Shown here: positions 1-9,147 of the stretch, piece after piece
Layout of the letters: each line of letters opens with the position of its first letter
How positions within the stretch are numbered: the stretch's first letter is position 1
NCBI RefSeq assembly: GCF_900013425.1
Contig: NZ_FBXK01000001.1
Span: forward strand, 222,001 to 286,000
From: Sphingobium sp. Z007
Lineage (GTDB): Bacteria > Pseudomonadota > Alphaproteobacteria > Sphingomonadales > Sphingomonadaceae
DNA: 64,000 nt
Direction: 5' to 3'
Translations under genes and position numbers: made by a program
The notes under the pieces: generated by a model
What the model saw: the letters and a program-made list of their open reading frames with translations, nothing else
Database searches by the model: none
What the model was told of the DNA's origin: nothing

Positions 1-51
1 CTCGAACTGGTCGATGTTGAAGCATGGGTCGCGGCTGTGAAGGCGCAATGA
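1..51 (+). CDS. C-terminal end of a gene cut by the window edge
   Basis: An open frame enters from the left edge, reads LELVDVEAWVAAVKAQ and ends in TGA at 49-51, eight bases before the convergent stop of the isopeptidase gene. Sixteen residues are too few to identify it. Because an isopeptidase gene follows, a lasso-peptide biosynthesis gene is a possible identity, but that is inference from context only. Confidence 0.35.
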   Translation, partial: LELVDVEAWVAAVKAQ

Positions 52-58
52 AGATTTT

Positions 59-2191
59 CTATGGCACTTTGTCCTTCCGCGACGCCAGGGAGTCCCATCG
101 TTCATAGGGCGAACTCTTCTGGATTGATGCGTCTTCTTCCCGTTCCAGCCAGAATTTGAACCAGTGAATGTTCCTGGCATAGATGGCTAAACGATGCGCG
201 GGGCCGTTTTTGATATGATTTTCATTTGGGAAAACATATAGTTCCGTTGGTCGATTATAAGCTTTCAGAATCCCGTAGCTCTCCATCGCCATCAGATATT
301 CGTTGTCTGAGACCTGCATGAGGATTGGTAGATTGATTTTGTCGATGTTGCGTTCAATGGACGTATTCAACCAGAATTCTGTCTGATCTTCGTTCAAGGG
401 CGGGTAGCCCATAGCGACAAGCTGCTTTGCCCAGGCCGACCCACCGTAAATTTGTGTCGATTTAGGTTCCTGGAACCCCGTCGAGATGGACGCCGCCGCG
501 AACAGACCAGGGGAATTCACCAATGCAAATTGCACCGTCGATACGCCATCGCTCAGGCCGGTAATGCCTATACGTTTCGTGTCGATGTTCCCCCGAGAGA
601 CAACCAACTCAATCCCCTTTATCAAGGCAGATTGGACGCTGCGTCGGTCATTCCAGTTGCGTTGGTTCAACACTTGAGCTTCCAGCGCAGTGCGTACCGA
701 ACCATCCTTGACCGTCGTGTAGTAGTCAGCCGGCCTTTGTAGGCTGAGAACGGCAAAGCCCTGCTCGGCAAACGGAAAAATCGGATACTCATCGCCCACA
801 CCGCCACGCAGGAAGCCCCTGGTGAGATACTGCACGACGATCAGCGGCATTTTACCGTTGCGAGGGCGATTGCGGGGCAGAACCAGGTCGCCAAAGGATT
901 CTATACCGACATCATTGGTCCAGTGCAGTCGTTCGACGCTTCCTTTCCTCAACTTATGGAAGGATGGATTGGGATCGAACAGCGTCGTCAAGACACCAGT
1001 ATCTGTGTTGATTTGAACGATCCGCCTCGGCTGGCTGGACGCTTCGTGAAGGCAAATAAGCGTGGTGGATGCCAACTGGCAGCCGGTGATGAGATCATGC
1101 GTTTTCAGTATGATGGCTGGGGCAGATCGCGTGTCCCAACTGTAGAGTTGCAACTCGCTGTTTCCCCAGCCGGCCCGCCGAAGAAAGAGGAGCCTCTGTC
1201 CATTCCCGGTCCACCACATCTTGAGGATGCCGCCCGCACAGACTGGATCATCGCATCGGCGCCTTTGCCCATCGCCATATTGCAACCAAAGGTCGATGGG
1301 TGACGTGAGACTTGCTGGTTCCCGCTGCACGAGTTGGGCTGTGACGTTTCCTCCTCCCGCCACGGATTGGATGAGGCCATTTGATGGGCGATCAGGCGCA
1401 GCGTCCGTATGTGTGGCAAGCTCTTCGCTGCTCGCTGGGCGAATATCGGTGCCACTGGCCGTAGAAGAATGAAATTCGGTCGGAACGGGCGCTCGAATGG
1501 ATGGGCGCGCCTCTCGATTGGGTATGAAGCTGTCATCATAGCGAAAACCATCTCTGCCTCGCCGGTCGATCTCAACTTCAAGCCGCGCAGCTTCAGGCTC
1601 ATTCCCAAATAGCAGCTTCCCGCCCGCCGTCCATGCAACCTGGCGAACCGCTGTTTGGGAAGTCGTTGTAAATAGGACGGTTGCTCTCTCAACCGATATG
1701 ACACGGGCTTGAGGGATACCCTCAATCGATACCAAATAGGCGAGATAGCGGCCATCTGGTGACCAGTGCGGACTGTTGACGATCGGTGATCCGTTGATCA
1801 TCCGCAAGCCACGAATGGTCGGTGCGCCGATAATTAGCCCATTGCTCATGTCGACAATCTGGGCTGGGGCATGGCTTTCAGCATCGATTGTTACGAGCGC
1901 CTGGCAATAGTCATTCAACACCGGATCCGCCCGGCTGATGACAAAGGCGAGATGCTTGCCATCGGGCGACAGCGCCAAGGGACTTTCGGGCAGATCAGTG
2001 CCGAAGTTCGGCCCGATATCGCGCAAACCGATCAGATCGGTCGTCGTGACACCGCGCTTGTCAGCATGCCCGTTTGCGCCATCATCAAGGAGATTGCGGC
2101 AAGCCGGCGAAGTTTCAGGGGTGGCTGCCTCTGCATGAGAAGCAGCCGCGATTACGCCGGCGCATGCCGCCAGCAGGGCAACAGATCTCAT
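59..2191 (-). CDS. Atxe2-type lasso peptide isopeptidase (prolyl oligopeptidase fold)
   Basis: Predicted secreted or periplasmic serine hydrolase of 710 residues. It begins with a signal peptide (MRSVALLAACAGVIAAASHAEA). Then comes a WD/beta-propeller-like region (motifs such as SPDGKHLAF, SPDGRYLAYL) and a C-terminal alpha/beta-hydrolase domain. The likely nucleophile is in GITGLSDG near residue 545, with an Asp in VSDNEY near 627 and a His in PNENHIK near 657, in S9-family order. Isopeptidases of this family cleave the macrolactam bond of lasso peptides after import. The gene is six bases downstream of a TonB receptor and in line with FecR/ECF sigma, the usual setting of this family in sphingomonads. 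A general S9 peptidase is the alternative reading. Confidence 0.85.
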   Translation of the reverse strand: MRSVALLAACAGVIAAASHAEAATPETSPACRNLLDDGANGHADKRGVTTTDLIGLRDIGPNFGTDLPESPLALSPDGKHLAFVISRADPVLNDYCQALVTIDAESHAPAQIVDMSNGLIIGAPTIRGLRMINGSPIVNSPHWSPDGRYLAYLVSIEGIPQARVISVERATVLFTTTSQTAVRQVAWTAGGKLLFGNEPEAARLEVEIDRRGRDGFRYDDSFIPNREARPSIRAPVPTEFHSSTASGTDIRPASSEELATHTDAAPDRPSNGLIQSVAGGGNVTAQLVQREPASLTSPIDLWLQYGDGQRRRCDDPVCAGGILKMWWTGNGQRLLFLRRAGWGNSELQLYSWDTRSAPAIILKTHDLITGCQLASTTLICLHEASSQPRRIVQINTDTGVLTTLFDPNPSFHKLRKGSVERLHWTNDVGIESFGDLVLPRNRPRNGKMPLIVVQYLTRGFLRGGVGDEYPIFPFAEQGFAVLSLQRPADYYTTVKDGSVRTALEAQVLNQRNWNDRRSVQSALIKGIELVVSRGNIDTKRIGITGLSDGVSTVQFALVNSPGLFAAASISTGFQEPKSTQIYGGSAWAKQLVAMGYPPLNEDQTEFWLNTSIERNIDKINLPILMQVSDNEYLMAMESYGILKAYNRPTELYVFPNENHIKNGPAHRLAIYARNIHWFKFWLEREEDASIQKSSPYERWDSLASRKDKVP

Positions 2192-2197
2192 GTCCGT

Positions 2198-4774
2198 TCA
2201 CCAGGACTTCGAAATCGAAAAGCTGATGTAACGACCCCAAGGCGAGTAATTGGCCGAATCGTAAGGCGTCTGGCTGACCGAGGTTGTCGAAATGAGGGCG
2301 GGCTTGTCGTTGAAGACATTCTGTGCGGACAGCGAGATATCCATCCCTCGGAAAATCGGCGATTCACTGTCTATCTTCAGCCGGGAGGTCAGATCGAACG
2401 TGGTCATCGAACCGACGTCATATGTAACCGTCGCGCGTCGATCTTTCACTCCACCGACATAATTCACGACGGGGGTAAGCCTGAAAGGCCCATTCTCCCA
2501 CGTGAAGCCAGCGACGCCTCGAAGATGAGGTGGGAAGAACAGGCTACCGGCCAGTTCGGTTTCCGGCTGCAAGGCGCTGAGGCGTTGTTGGCTTTCGATA
2601 TAGCTGCCGTTCGCCCAAAGAGAGATTTCCCCCATCTGGTCGAATTCCATCCGATGACTTAGGCTCACATCTACGCCACTGATACGCTGTCGCGCCGCGT
2701 TGGCATACTGGCTGTAAATGATCGCCCCCACCTTCGAGGGGTCCCAAGGGCCGCTCGAATTGTTGAAGAACAAGACTCCGTCGAGTGCTGCATTGATCTC
2801 GTCGGTGGTTGGATTGATGCTCACGAGGTCAGCATAAATCGGATTGCTGAGCGCCTGGGTGATATATGTGACTGGTGTCACGATCCGATCACGATAGCGG
2901 ATCGAATAATATGTCACCTCGATCTTTGAGTTCGGTGAGAATGCGGGTTGGAAAATTGCGGAGGCGGTCCAATTCTTGGATCGTTCGGGTTTTAAGTCTG
3001 GATTGCCACCGCCGCTATACAGGCCAACCGTTCCAGAGGGATATGCTGATCCTCCGAATATCTCGATATCATAAATGTCGGCAGCTTGAACGCTGTGGAG
3101 TTGATATAGCGTGGGTGCCTTGAAGGATTTGCCCCACGAAAATTTGAACGTCAGGCCGTAGCCAGTCGCGAGCACGGCGCCGAGCTTGGGCGTCGCCACA
3201 TCTCCTATCCCCGGATAATCCTCATAGCGAACCGCGCCACTGAGAATGAGTGATTGGACAAGCGCGCCGCCGTCTTCCGATCGGACAATAGGGGCATTGA
3301 TCTCCAGGAACCCGTAGCGATTGTCCTGGCTCGCTTCAATGCTTTGCCCATTGTCGACAAGCCGATTATAGGAGTGCAGATAGTTCTTTCGATAGCCGCC
3401 ACCGACCGCCGCCTTGACAGGGCCTGCGCCGAAGTCGAACAACGTGCCCCTCGCAATGCCTTCCAAGCTGAAAGCCTTATTGCAGTAGCAGAGTTCCGTA
3501 CTCGAAAGAGCACCGTTCCAATAGTTGTCGGATTTTGCCAAAGTGCGATCCTCAGCGTAAACGCCTGAGAACGTGATCTTCCAGTCCGAATTTGCTTCAA
3601 ATTCGATATTGGGCGCCACGCTAATCGTTCTGGTGTTTGTCGTCCTGCGCAGTCCTTGAACTCGGTAGTCTCCCGTGTTCGATGATGCAAATGCCCGATC
3701 GGTTTTCCGCTCGCCATACAGGCCATCAATGCTGAACGTCAGGCCGGGGGCGATATCCTGATGTCCGCTCAGAAGGACATTGTGGCGATCAAAGCCTGGA
3801 TAGAGAGTGAGACTCGGAGAGCGGGTTGCAGCATAGTCGCGCTGGCGTGCAAGAATGGGCGTCGAGTGGGCATAATCATAGGCGAGGATGAAGCCGCCGG
3901 AATTCCATGTCGTGCCGCCCGTAACACTATAATTCTGCTGTACGTTTCCGCCATCGGTGGAGGCGCCCCAATAGGCGCGCGTTGTCAGGCCGCTATAGTC
4001 CTTTCGCAAAATGATGTTCGCCACACCGGCGATGGCATCAGAGCCGTACAAGGCGGATGCTCCATCTGTTACGATCTCCATTCTCTCTACGGTAGCGAGA
4101 GGAATGGCCGAAATGTCGATCGACTGAACGGCAGTGTTGAAGGCGAGGCGGTGGCCGTTGAGCAGCGTGATGGTTGCATCGGAACCCAAGCCCCGAAGAT
4201 TGATCGAACTGGCCCCGCCGAGGTTGCTGCCGACGCTCTCAGGGACATTTTGCCCGATACCCGGATTTTGCCCCGCGCCTGAAGCTACCGGTAAAGATCG
4301 GATAAACTCTGCAAGGCTATTATAGCCGTTGTCCAGCATCCGTTCGCGATTCACGACCTGCATGGGTGAAGGAGAAGAAGCACCGGCGATCAGCGAGCCG
4401 GTAACAATGATCTCCTCTCCAGTCATGCCTTGACCTGCTTCTTGATTGACGTTTGAAAATCGCTGCCGAATTAGAATCGTCCCATCGCGTTCCACTGCGA
4501 TCAGACGGGTGCCCCTGAGTATCGTTTCGACCGCTTCAAGCGCGGTGTAGGTTCCGCTGAGAGGCGGAGCTTGCCGTCCCCTGACCGCCTCCGGGGAAAA
4601 AATGATCTCGCGGCCGCTCGAACGACCGATTGTGCGTAGCGCGGCGTCAAGGTCCTGCCGTTCGAGGTTCCATTCCAGCCTTTGTCCCGGTGCAGCCAGC
4701 AAGGGTGTCGGCATCCCTATTAGCGCAAGCGCGAACACCGAACTGACCGCCCAACGTCCAAACTCTTTCATCAT
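2198..4774 (-). CDS. TonB-dependent receptor with N-terminal STN signalling domain
   Basis: Outer-membrane TonB-dependent transducer of about 858 residues. I chose the ATG at 4774 because a plausible signal peptide starts there (MMKEFGRWAVSSVFALALIG, ending near LLAAPG); the frame is open further upstream but that part does not look like protein. After the signal comes an STN domain (LEWNLERQDLDAALRTIGR to about residue 85), a plug domain (GEEIIVTGSLI, then a stretch with LRGLGSDATITLLNGHR) and a beta-barrel ending in FSISKSW, with the terminal aromatic residue typical of barrel insertion. The STN domain implies signalling to the FecR protein encoded 71 bases upstream. The likely ligand, from the adjacent isopeptidase, is a lasso peptide. 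Confidence 0.9.
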   Translation of the reverse strand: MMKEFGRWAVSSVFALALIGMPTPLLAAPGQRLEWNLERQDLDAALRTIGRSSGREIIFSPEAVRGRQAPPLSGTYTALEAVETILRGTRLIAVERDGTILIRQRFSNVNQEAGQGMTGEEIIVTGSLIAGASSPSPMQVVNRERMLDNGYNSLAEFIRSLPVASGAGQNPGIGQNVPESVGSNLGGASSINLRGLGSDATITLLNGHRLAFNTAVQSIDISAIPLATVERMEIVTDGASALYGSDAIAGVANIILRKDYSGLTTRAYWGASTDGGNVQQNYSVTGGTTWNSGGFILAYDYAHSTPILARQRDYAATRSPSLTLYPGFDRHNVLLSGHQDIAPGLTFSIDGLYGERKTDRAFASSNTGDYRVQGLRRTTNTRTISVAPNIEFEANSDWKITFSGVYAEDRTLAKSDNYWNGALSSTELCYCNKAFSLEGIARGTLFDFGAGPVKAAVGGGYRKNYLHSYNRLVDNGQSIEASQDNRYGFLEINAPIVRSEDGGALVQSLILSGAVRYEDYPGIGDVATPKLGAVLATGYGLTFKFSWGKSFKAPTLYQLHSVQAADIYDIEIFGGSAYPSGTVGLYSGGGNPDLKPERSKNWTASAIFQPAFSPNSKIEVTYYSIRYRDRIVTPVTYITQALSNPIYADLVSINPTTDEINAALDGVLFFNNSSGPWDPSKVGAIIYSQYANAARQRISGVDVSLSHRMEFDQMGEISLWANGSYIESQQRLSALQPETELAGSLFFPPHLRGVAGFTWENGPFRLTPVVNYVGGVKDRRATVTYDVGSMTTFDLTSRLKIDSESPIFRGMDISLSAQNVFNDKPALISTTSVSQTPYDSANYSPWGRYISFSISKSW

Positions 4775-4845
4775 TGCCCCCAACTTTAATCCGGTCTCGT
4801 TCGAGACCCGTTCGATTGGAGACAGCGACGAGCATAGAGAGCCAA

Positions 4846-5952
4846 CTATGAGGGCGGACGACAATTTTCTTTCGGAGGGGTGGGGCAGCGACGGGCAAGG
4901 GCAATGGCGTTGGGCTCGCTAATGACCGCTAGCCCCAACACGTCTCCCAGATTGCGCGCCAGGCGGGGGCTGTCGTTTATCCGAAAATTTCCGGAGATCC
5001 GAACATCGCCTATATCGGGTGTTTCGCTGACCAGGGGGATATCGGCATAGCGGTTGGCCTCCGCGAACAAATCTCCCAAGCGAACATTCCTATATTCCTT
5101 CAGTCCATCAGGCCATTCCCTATCATCGGTCTCTGCCTTGACGATCTCGGGGGCAAGGGGTGTCGGGGCATTCGGCAATTCGACCTGCTGGCCGGGGGTA
5201 AGTCGAATCGCCCGGTGTGCACGCTCCGGTCCGGAGACGTCAGTCGCGATGTCGACGGCGCCTCTTACCAGCCGAACGACAACCCCGTTGTCGGGCAGGA
5301 GATTGACGTCGAAGATCGTACCACGCGCTGTCACTGTTCCACGTCCGGCATGAACCGTAAAAGGGCGTTCCTCATGAGCGACGGTGAACCGGGCCCGACC
5401 ACGCAACAAGCGAAGATGTCGTTGCTGGACGTCGAAATCCACCAAAACGAGGCTATTGGTGTCGAGCGCGACGACAGAGCCGTCTTCGAGCCGAAACGAC
5501 CGGATTTCACCGATTGCTGTGGTAAGTTTCTGGCCCGACCGATCAGATGCCCCAGGCGGCGAGTCCATGGCTAGCGATGGGTGCTTCACGTCCTCGCGCG
5601 GCGAACCTGCAGCCAAGTGTGCTACAAGGGCAACGGCACCGAGCATCGCCACAATAAGCACCGCACGCTTCTTTGCTGGTCGTCGTGGCTCGCTCTGACG
5701 GATATCATCGCTGGAATCTTTGCCAGAAACGAGGGCGTCGTCCTCTGGCTGATACTTCAGACGCTTTCCGATGCTGTAGGCTTCGGCAATCCGGTTATAG
5801 GCGGCACGATGAAGCGCGCCTCGTGCCAGCCATGCTTCGAATTCCTTGCGTCTGATCTCCGTTTCCTCCGGGTTGCGCATGATCGCGAACCAATCGGCGG
5901 CTTCTTCCCTGAGCTGTCCATGCCGCCGTGGCGGATCGCTGTCTTCCATCAT
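4846..5952 (-). CDS. FecR-family anti-sigma/sigma regulator
   Basis: Inner-membrane sigma regulator of 368 residues. The N-terminal DUF4880 region (residues about 10-55, with ADWFAIMRNPEETE) faces the cytoplasm. One membrane segment lies near 97-115 (AVLIVAMLGAVALVAHLAA). The periplasmic FecR domain follows (GEIRSFRLEDGSVVALDTNS, then RGTIFDVN), and the C-terminal region resembles the DUF4974/STN-like sensor. It would receive the receptor's STN signal and release the sigma factor. The start overlaps the sigma-factor stop by four bases (ATGA), so the two are translationally coupled. Confidence 0.9.
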   Translation of the reverse strand: MMEDSDPPRRHGQLREEAADWFAIMRNPEETEIRRKEFEAWLARGALHRAAYNRIAEAYSIGKRLKYQPEDDALVSGKDSSDDIRQSEPRRPAKKRAVLIVAMLGAVALVAHLAAGSPREDVKHPSLAMDSPPGASDRSGQKLTTAIGEIRSFRLEDGSVVALDTNSLVLVDFDVQQRHLRLLRGRARFTVAHEERPFTVHAGRGTVTARGTIFDVNLLPDNGVVVRLVRGAVDIATDVSGPERAHRAIRLTPGQQVELPNAPTPLAPEIVKAETDDREWPDGLKEYRNVRLGDLFAEANRYADIPLVSETPDIGDVRISGNFRINDSPRLARNLGDVLGLAVISEPNAIALARRCPTPPKENCRPPS

Positions 5953-6515
5953 TCCTGTTCCAGTGCTGCGTCGATATGGGCGAGCGCTCGGGCTACATGG
6001 TACTGCACAGTTGGTATGGAAATCCCCATGCTTTCCGCGATCTCCCGGTAGGTCAGCTCTTCCACCCGGTGAGCTAGGAATATCTCTCGCGTCCGTTGAG
6101 GTAGCTCGTCAAGGGCGCGCCTGTAAATCCGCATCACGTCTTCGGCCTCGATGCGTGCGGCCTGGTCCGGCGCGACGGCCACTTCGAAGTCTTCGCCGAT
6201 CGGCACATGAAACGCCAAGAGTCGGGTCTCGAGGCGCTTGTACCGATCCAGAAGAAGATTTCGCGCGATACGCTGGAGATACGCTGCCGGTCGTGGAAGA
6301 CTTGTCCTGGCCATGCAACCGACCAGGCGGACAAAGGATTCCTGTACGAGATCGCCGGCGTCATCCCGCGAGCGCAGGCGACTCTGGAAATATCGCTGCA
6401 GCCGCGGCGCTTCGATTTCATAGATATGTCGCACGTCGGCGATCTCCGAACTTGCGTTTTCCTGAGCGACATCGTCTCTCAGGCCTTCTGGCGGTTTGAC
6501 ATTTTCAGACGACAT
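5949..6515 (-). CDS. ECF sigma factor (FecI type)
   Basis: RNA polymerase sigma-70 ECF factor of 188 residues. Region 2 is visible at about 27-90 (IYEIEAPRLQRYFQSRLRSR, then DLVQESFVRL) and region 4 near the C terminus (LDELPQRTREIFLAHRVEEL, then YREIAESMGIS). I chose the ATG at 6515 because GAGGAA lies about 11 bases upstream; the open frame continues to 6722 but that extension does not look like protein. It is the first gene of the sigma-FecR-receptor-isopeptidase run and should drive transcription of the receptor when the signal peptide is present. Confidence 0.9.
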   Translation of the reverse strand: MSSENVKPPEGLRDDVAQENASSEIADVRHIYEIEAPRLQRYFQSRLRSRDDAGDLVQESFVRLVGCMARTSLPRPAAYLQRIARNLLLDRYKRLETRLLAFHVPIGEDFEVAVAPDQAARIEAEDVMRIYRRALDELPQRTREIFLAHRVEELTYREIAESMGISIPTVQYHVARALAHIDAALEQE

Positions 6516-6836
6516 GAAATCACGGTTCCTCACGACGTGGCAGCGCCGTCCTCGCAAGTGCAAGGGAGAAGCGATGTGAGGTGAGCCGAGTTGTCGCCCA
6601 ACGACGCAACCGGCGCTCGACCCGTATGTCGAGCTTCGAGATACCTGACAGGAAAATCCTGCGGGCGGCTGCCAGATTCCAGCCCGCATTGGTACTATGC
6701 CGTGAGAGCAGGACTCAATCAAGCTCCCGGTATTTTTGTCCTGTCAGTACGTTCCATCTCTAGCTCGGATCTTCGGCCCGGCGCGGGAAAATGTCTGGCG
6801 TCACCAGCGAGATCCAGTCCTACGCGGACATGAAAT
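6516..6836. promoter_or_regulatory. 321-base non-coding region upstream of the sigma gene
   Basis: No convincing gene. It should hold the promoter of the sigma/FecR operon. The only structure noticed is a pair of 9-base inverted copies of CTGACAGGA, at 6645-6653 and 6739-6747, 85 bases apart. Their role is unknown. Confidence 0.4.
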
Positions 6837-7955
6837 TTATCCTGCACCACCGGTCGGTTCCGGAACGAGTGAATAGCTCGTACTGCGACCACCGGCGGAG
6901 TCTTTCGCGAGGATACCGCGTCGGAGCAAATCGTTGATGTCGCGCAGGGCCGTGTCCGACGAGGCTTTCGTCATGGTCGCCCATTTGGCATTGGTGAGTT
7001 TGCCTTCAAAGCCGTCCAGTAGCCGGTTGATGAGCTTGCGTTGACGGTCGTTCAGCGGCTGCCCCTGAACCGCTTCCCAGAACCGGGCTTTGCGCATCAC
7101 ATTGGCGAGAATGAGCTCAGCACCTTGAAAAGCGCGGTCGAGGCAGTCAATGAACCACAACAGCCAGGGCGTGATGTCCAGACTGCCCTTTTGTGTCGCT
7201 TCCAGCATGTCGTAATAAACTTTACGTTCAATGCGGATTTGTGCGGACATGCTGTAGAAACGTTGTGGCGTTCCCTCCGCACGCGCCAAGGCAAGGTCGG
7301 CGATGGCGCGTGCGATGCGCCCGTTTCCATCATCGAAAGGATGGATGGTGACAAACCACAGATGTGCGATCCCGGCTTTCAGGACAGGATCGGGCGTAGC
7401 TGTTTCGAACCAGTGGAGGAAGCGCGTCATTTCCGTGTCGAGCCGCGCTGTTATGGGAGCCTCATAATGGACGCGCTCGCGGCCGATAGGGCCCGAGACC
7501 ACCTGCATTGCGCCACCTTCGGCGGTGCGCCAGGATCCGACGGTGATGCGGCTCATGCCGCTGCGCCCCGTTGGGAACAGCGCCGCGTGCCAGTCGAACA
7601 GCCGTTCCGCAGTCAGCGACTGCGTATAGTTTTGAGTAGCATCGAGCATCATTTCCACGACGCCTTCGACGCTTCGATCGGCCTCGACCAAGCCGCTAAT
7701 GTCCATGCCCAGGCGGCGGGCGATGGATGAACGCACCTGCTCCCTGTCCAACATCTCACCCTCGATCTCGCTGGATTTAAGTACATCTTCGGTCAAGGTT
7801 TGCAGCACGGCTTCCGCGCGTAGCGGGAAGCCGAGTGCTTCCATGTGGCCGATCAACCGTCCTTGACGATGGCGCACGGCAGCGAGTGGCTGGGCAAGCG
7901 TCTCGGCGCTCCAGCGCAAATCCGGCCAGCCTGGCAGTTCGTGGATATATGTCAT
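6837..7955 (-). CDS. Fic-family protein (class II, probable AMPylase)
   Basis: Cytoplasmic Fic-domain protein of 372 residues. Fic enzymes usually transfer AMP from ATP to a target hydroxyl group. The active-site loop HPFDDGNGRIAR is intact near residues 204-215 and fits the HxFx(D/E)GNGRxxR consensus. The N-terminal inhibitory motif is also present: S61-S-E-I-E65-G66 fits (S/T)xxxE(G/N), so this is a self-inhibited class II protein. The N-terminal segment resembles DUF4172, and a winged-helix-like C terminus follows. I start at 7955 rather than 7991 because AAAGG lies just upstream and a good -10 box sits at 7978-7983, which would fall inside the longer version. The target is not predictable. 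Confidence 0.88.
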   Translation of the reverse strand: MTYIHELPGWPDLRWSAETLAQPLAAVRHRQGRLIGHMEALGFPLRAEAVLQTLTEDVLKSSEIEGEMLDREQVRSSIARRLGMDISGLVEADRSVEGVVEMMLDATQNYTQSLTAERLFDWHAALFPTGRSGMSRITVGSWRTAEGGAMQVVSGPIGRERVHYEAPITARLDTEMTRFLHWFETATPDPVLKAGIAHLWFVTIHPFDDGNGRIARAIADLALARAEGTPQRFYSMSAQIRIERKVYYDMLEATQKGSLDITPWLLWFIDCLDRAFQGAELILANVMRKARFWEAVQGQPLNDRQRKLINRLLDGFEGKLTNAKWATMTKASSDTALRDINDLLRRGILAKDSAGGRSTSYSLVPEPTGGAG

Positions 7956-7977
7956 AATCACCGTGCCTTTGGCGGTG

Positions 7978-8007
7978 ATTATAGAAGGCATTCACTGCAA
8001 AGAGCAA
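7978..8007 (-). promoter_or_regulatory. Sigma-70-like promoter of the Fic gene
   Basis: On the minus strand a perfect TATAAT (7978-7983) is preceded by TTGCTC (8002-8007) at an 18-base spacing. Transcription would begin near 7971 and leave a leader of only about 15 bases before the ATG at 7955. Confidence 0.55.
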
Positions 8008-8153
8008 GGATATTTGCCGCATAGTGTGCGGTGAATATGGCCATTAATCGCCGCATTCTCCAAGATAGGAACAAAGGTCTGCCGGTGGGTGAATAGCTCA
8101 CCAGAAGCATGGATGCCGGATAGGCATGCGGCGTTGCCAATCGATTTGGATTG

Positions 8154-9104
8154 CTACTTATAGGGACGATGTTTTGAATTTTCTGATTTTTCCGCGTCGA
8201 GTTTCAACTTTGTAAGATGTCCGGAACAGACCTCATGCACAATGGAGCCGAGGATTTCTATTTTCCCGATGAGCCATTCAAGCTCTTCGGATGAAATATC
8301 AAAATGCCTTGAATACTTGCCTTTGCGATACCCGTCCTTCAGTTTCTGGAACATGGCGCGATCGGCATGGATCGCGCGAGGCCAGGCCTCAAATAGCCGT
8401 CTATCAAGCCCTTCCGCCATGCCCCTGAGAAACACGACATTCGTGCTGCGAGGAACATAGAATGTGAGCGTTGCTAAAACGCATTTATATAGTTTTTCAG
8501 TCGTCTGGTGAAAATCAAAAGCGGCATCGCTGAATCGATTATTGGCAAGGCTAATTTTGGCGAGTTCAAACCGCCACATTGCCCCAGGAAATAAATCCTC
8601 GAAATATTCCTTTGCCATAAGATGCGCCTGTTCAGGCGTCTTCGGCTTGGGTTTCGCGAGGGGCCGATCGTCCGACTGGTACAGGATCACGCCATCCTTG
8701 GCGATCTCGGTAAATAACGGCCGTCCATGGGACAGACCGTCGTTCACCTGCTGCAGCGTATGCACAATGAAATTGACCGGCGTACGGATGATCTTCTCCA
8801 CCTGATAGGCGTCGAACAGGCGTTGCTCCGTCTCTTCCCAATAGAGAGCGCCGTCCGTCAATTCCTTCTGGTTGACGATGACCAGGATATCGTAATCCGA
8901 TGTGAACTGGTTCGCGTCGAAGGGAGCATCGACCCAATCACCCCTGGCATAGGATCCAAACAGGATGACCTTGAGAATCCGGGCAGACTTGCGTCGGCCT
9001 TTCGCTTCCTGCGTCGCCTCACGAAAGCCTTGAAACAGCATTTCCACGACGCGGTCGAGCTCGCGCTGTTTGGCGCTCGGAAGATGATTGAGGTCGGTAC
9101 GCAT
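8154..9104 (-). CDS. MNT nucleotidyltransferase fused to a HEPN domain
   Basis: A 316-residue two-domain protein. The N-terminal half has the minimal nucleotidyltransferase signature: G50-S51 in FGSYARGDW and the metal-binding pair D70/D72 in SDYDILV. The C-terminal half is a HEPN-like helical domain (KISLANNRFSDAAFDFHQTT, TEKLYKCVLA) with an R-to-H segment in RKGKYSRHFD. In two-gene MNT/HEPN toxin-antitoxin systems the MNT protein modifies and silences the HEPN RNase; here both are in one chain. It sits just downstream of a VapC-type toxin gene. Whether it acts as a toxin-antitoxin unit or in phage defence is inference. Confidence 0.75.
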   Translation of the reverse strand: MRTDLNHLPSAKQRELDRVVEMLFQGFREATQEAKGRRKSARILKVILFGSYARGDWVDAPFDANQFTSDYDILVIVNQKELTDGALYWEETEQRLFDAYQVEKIIRTPVNFIVHTLQQVNDGLSHGRPLFTEIAKDGVILYQSDDRPLAKPKPKTPEQAHLMAKEYFEDLFPGAMWRFELAKISLANNRFSDAAFDFHQTTEKLYKCVLATLTFYVPRSTNVVFLRGMAEGLDRRLFEAWPRAIHADRAMFQKLKDGYRKGKYSRHFDISSEELEWLIGKIEILGSIVHEVCSGHLTKLKLDAEKSENSKHRPYK

Positions 9105-9147
9105 CAGTTCAGTCTCTTATCCCGCTTTCCACCATCCAGCATGCCGG

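Noticed and set aside
1871..2662. 263-codon plus-strand frame over the isopeptidase/receptor junction
   Set aside because: Crosses two well-supported minus-strand genes and has no recognisable content.
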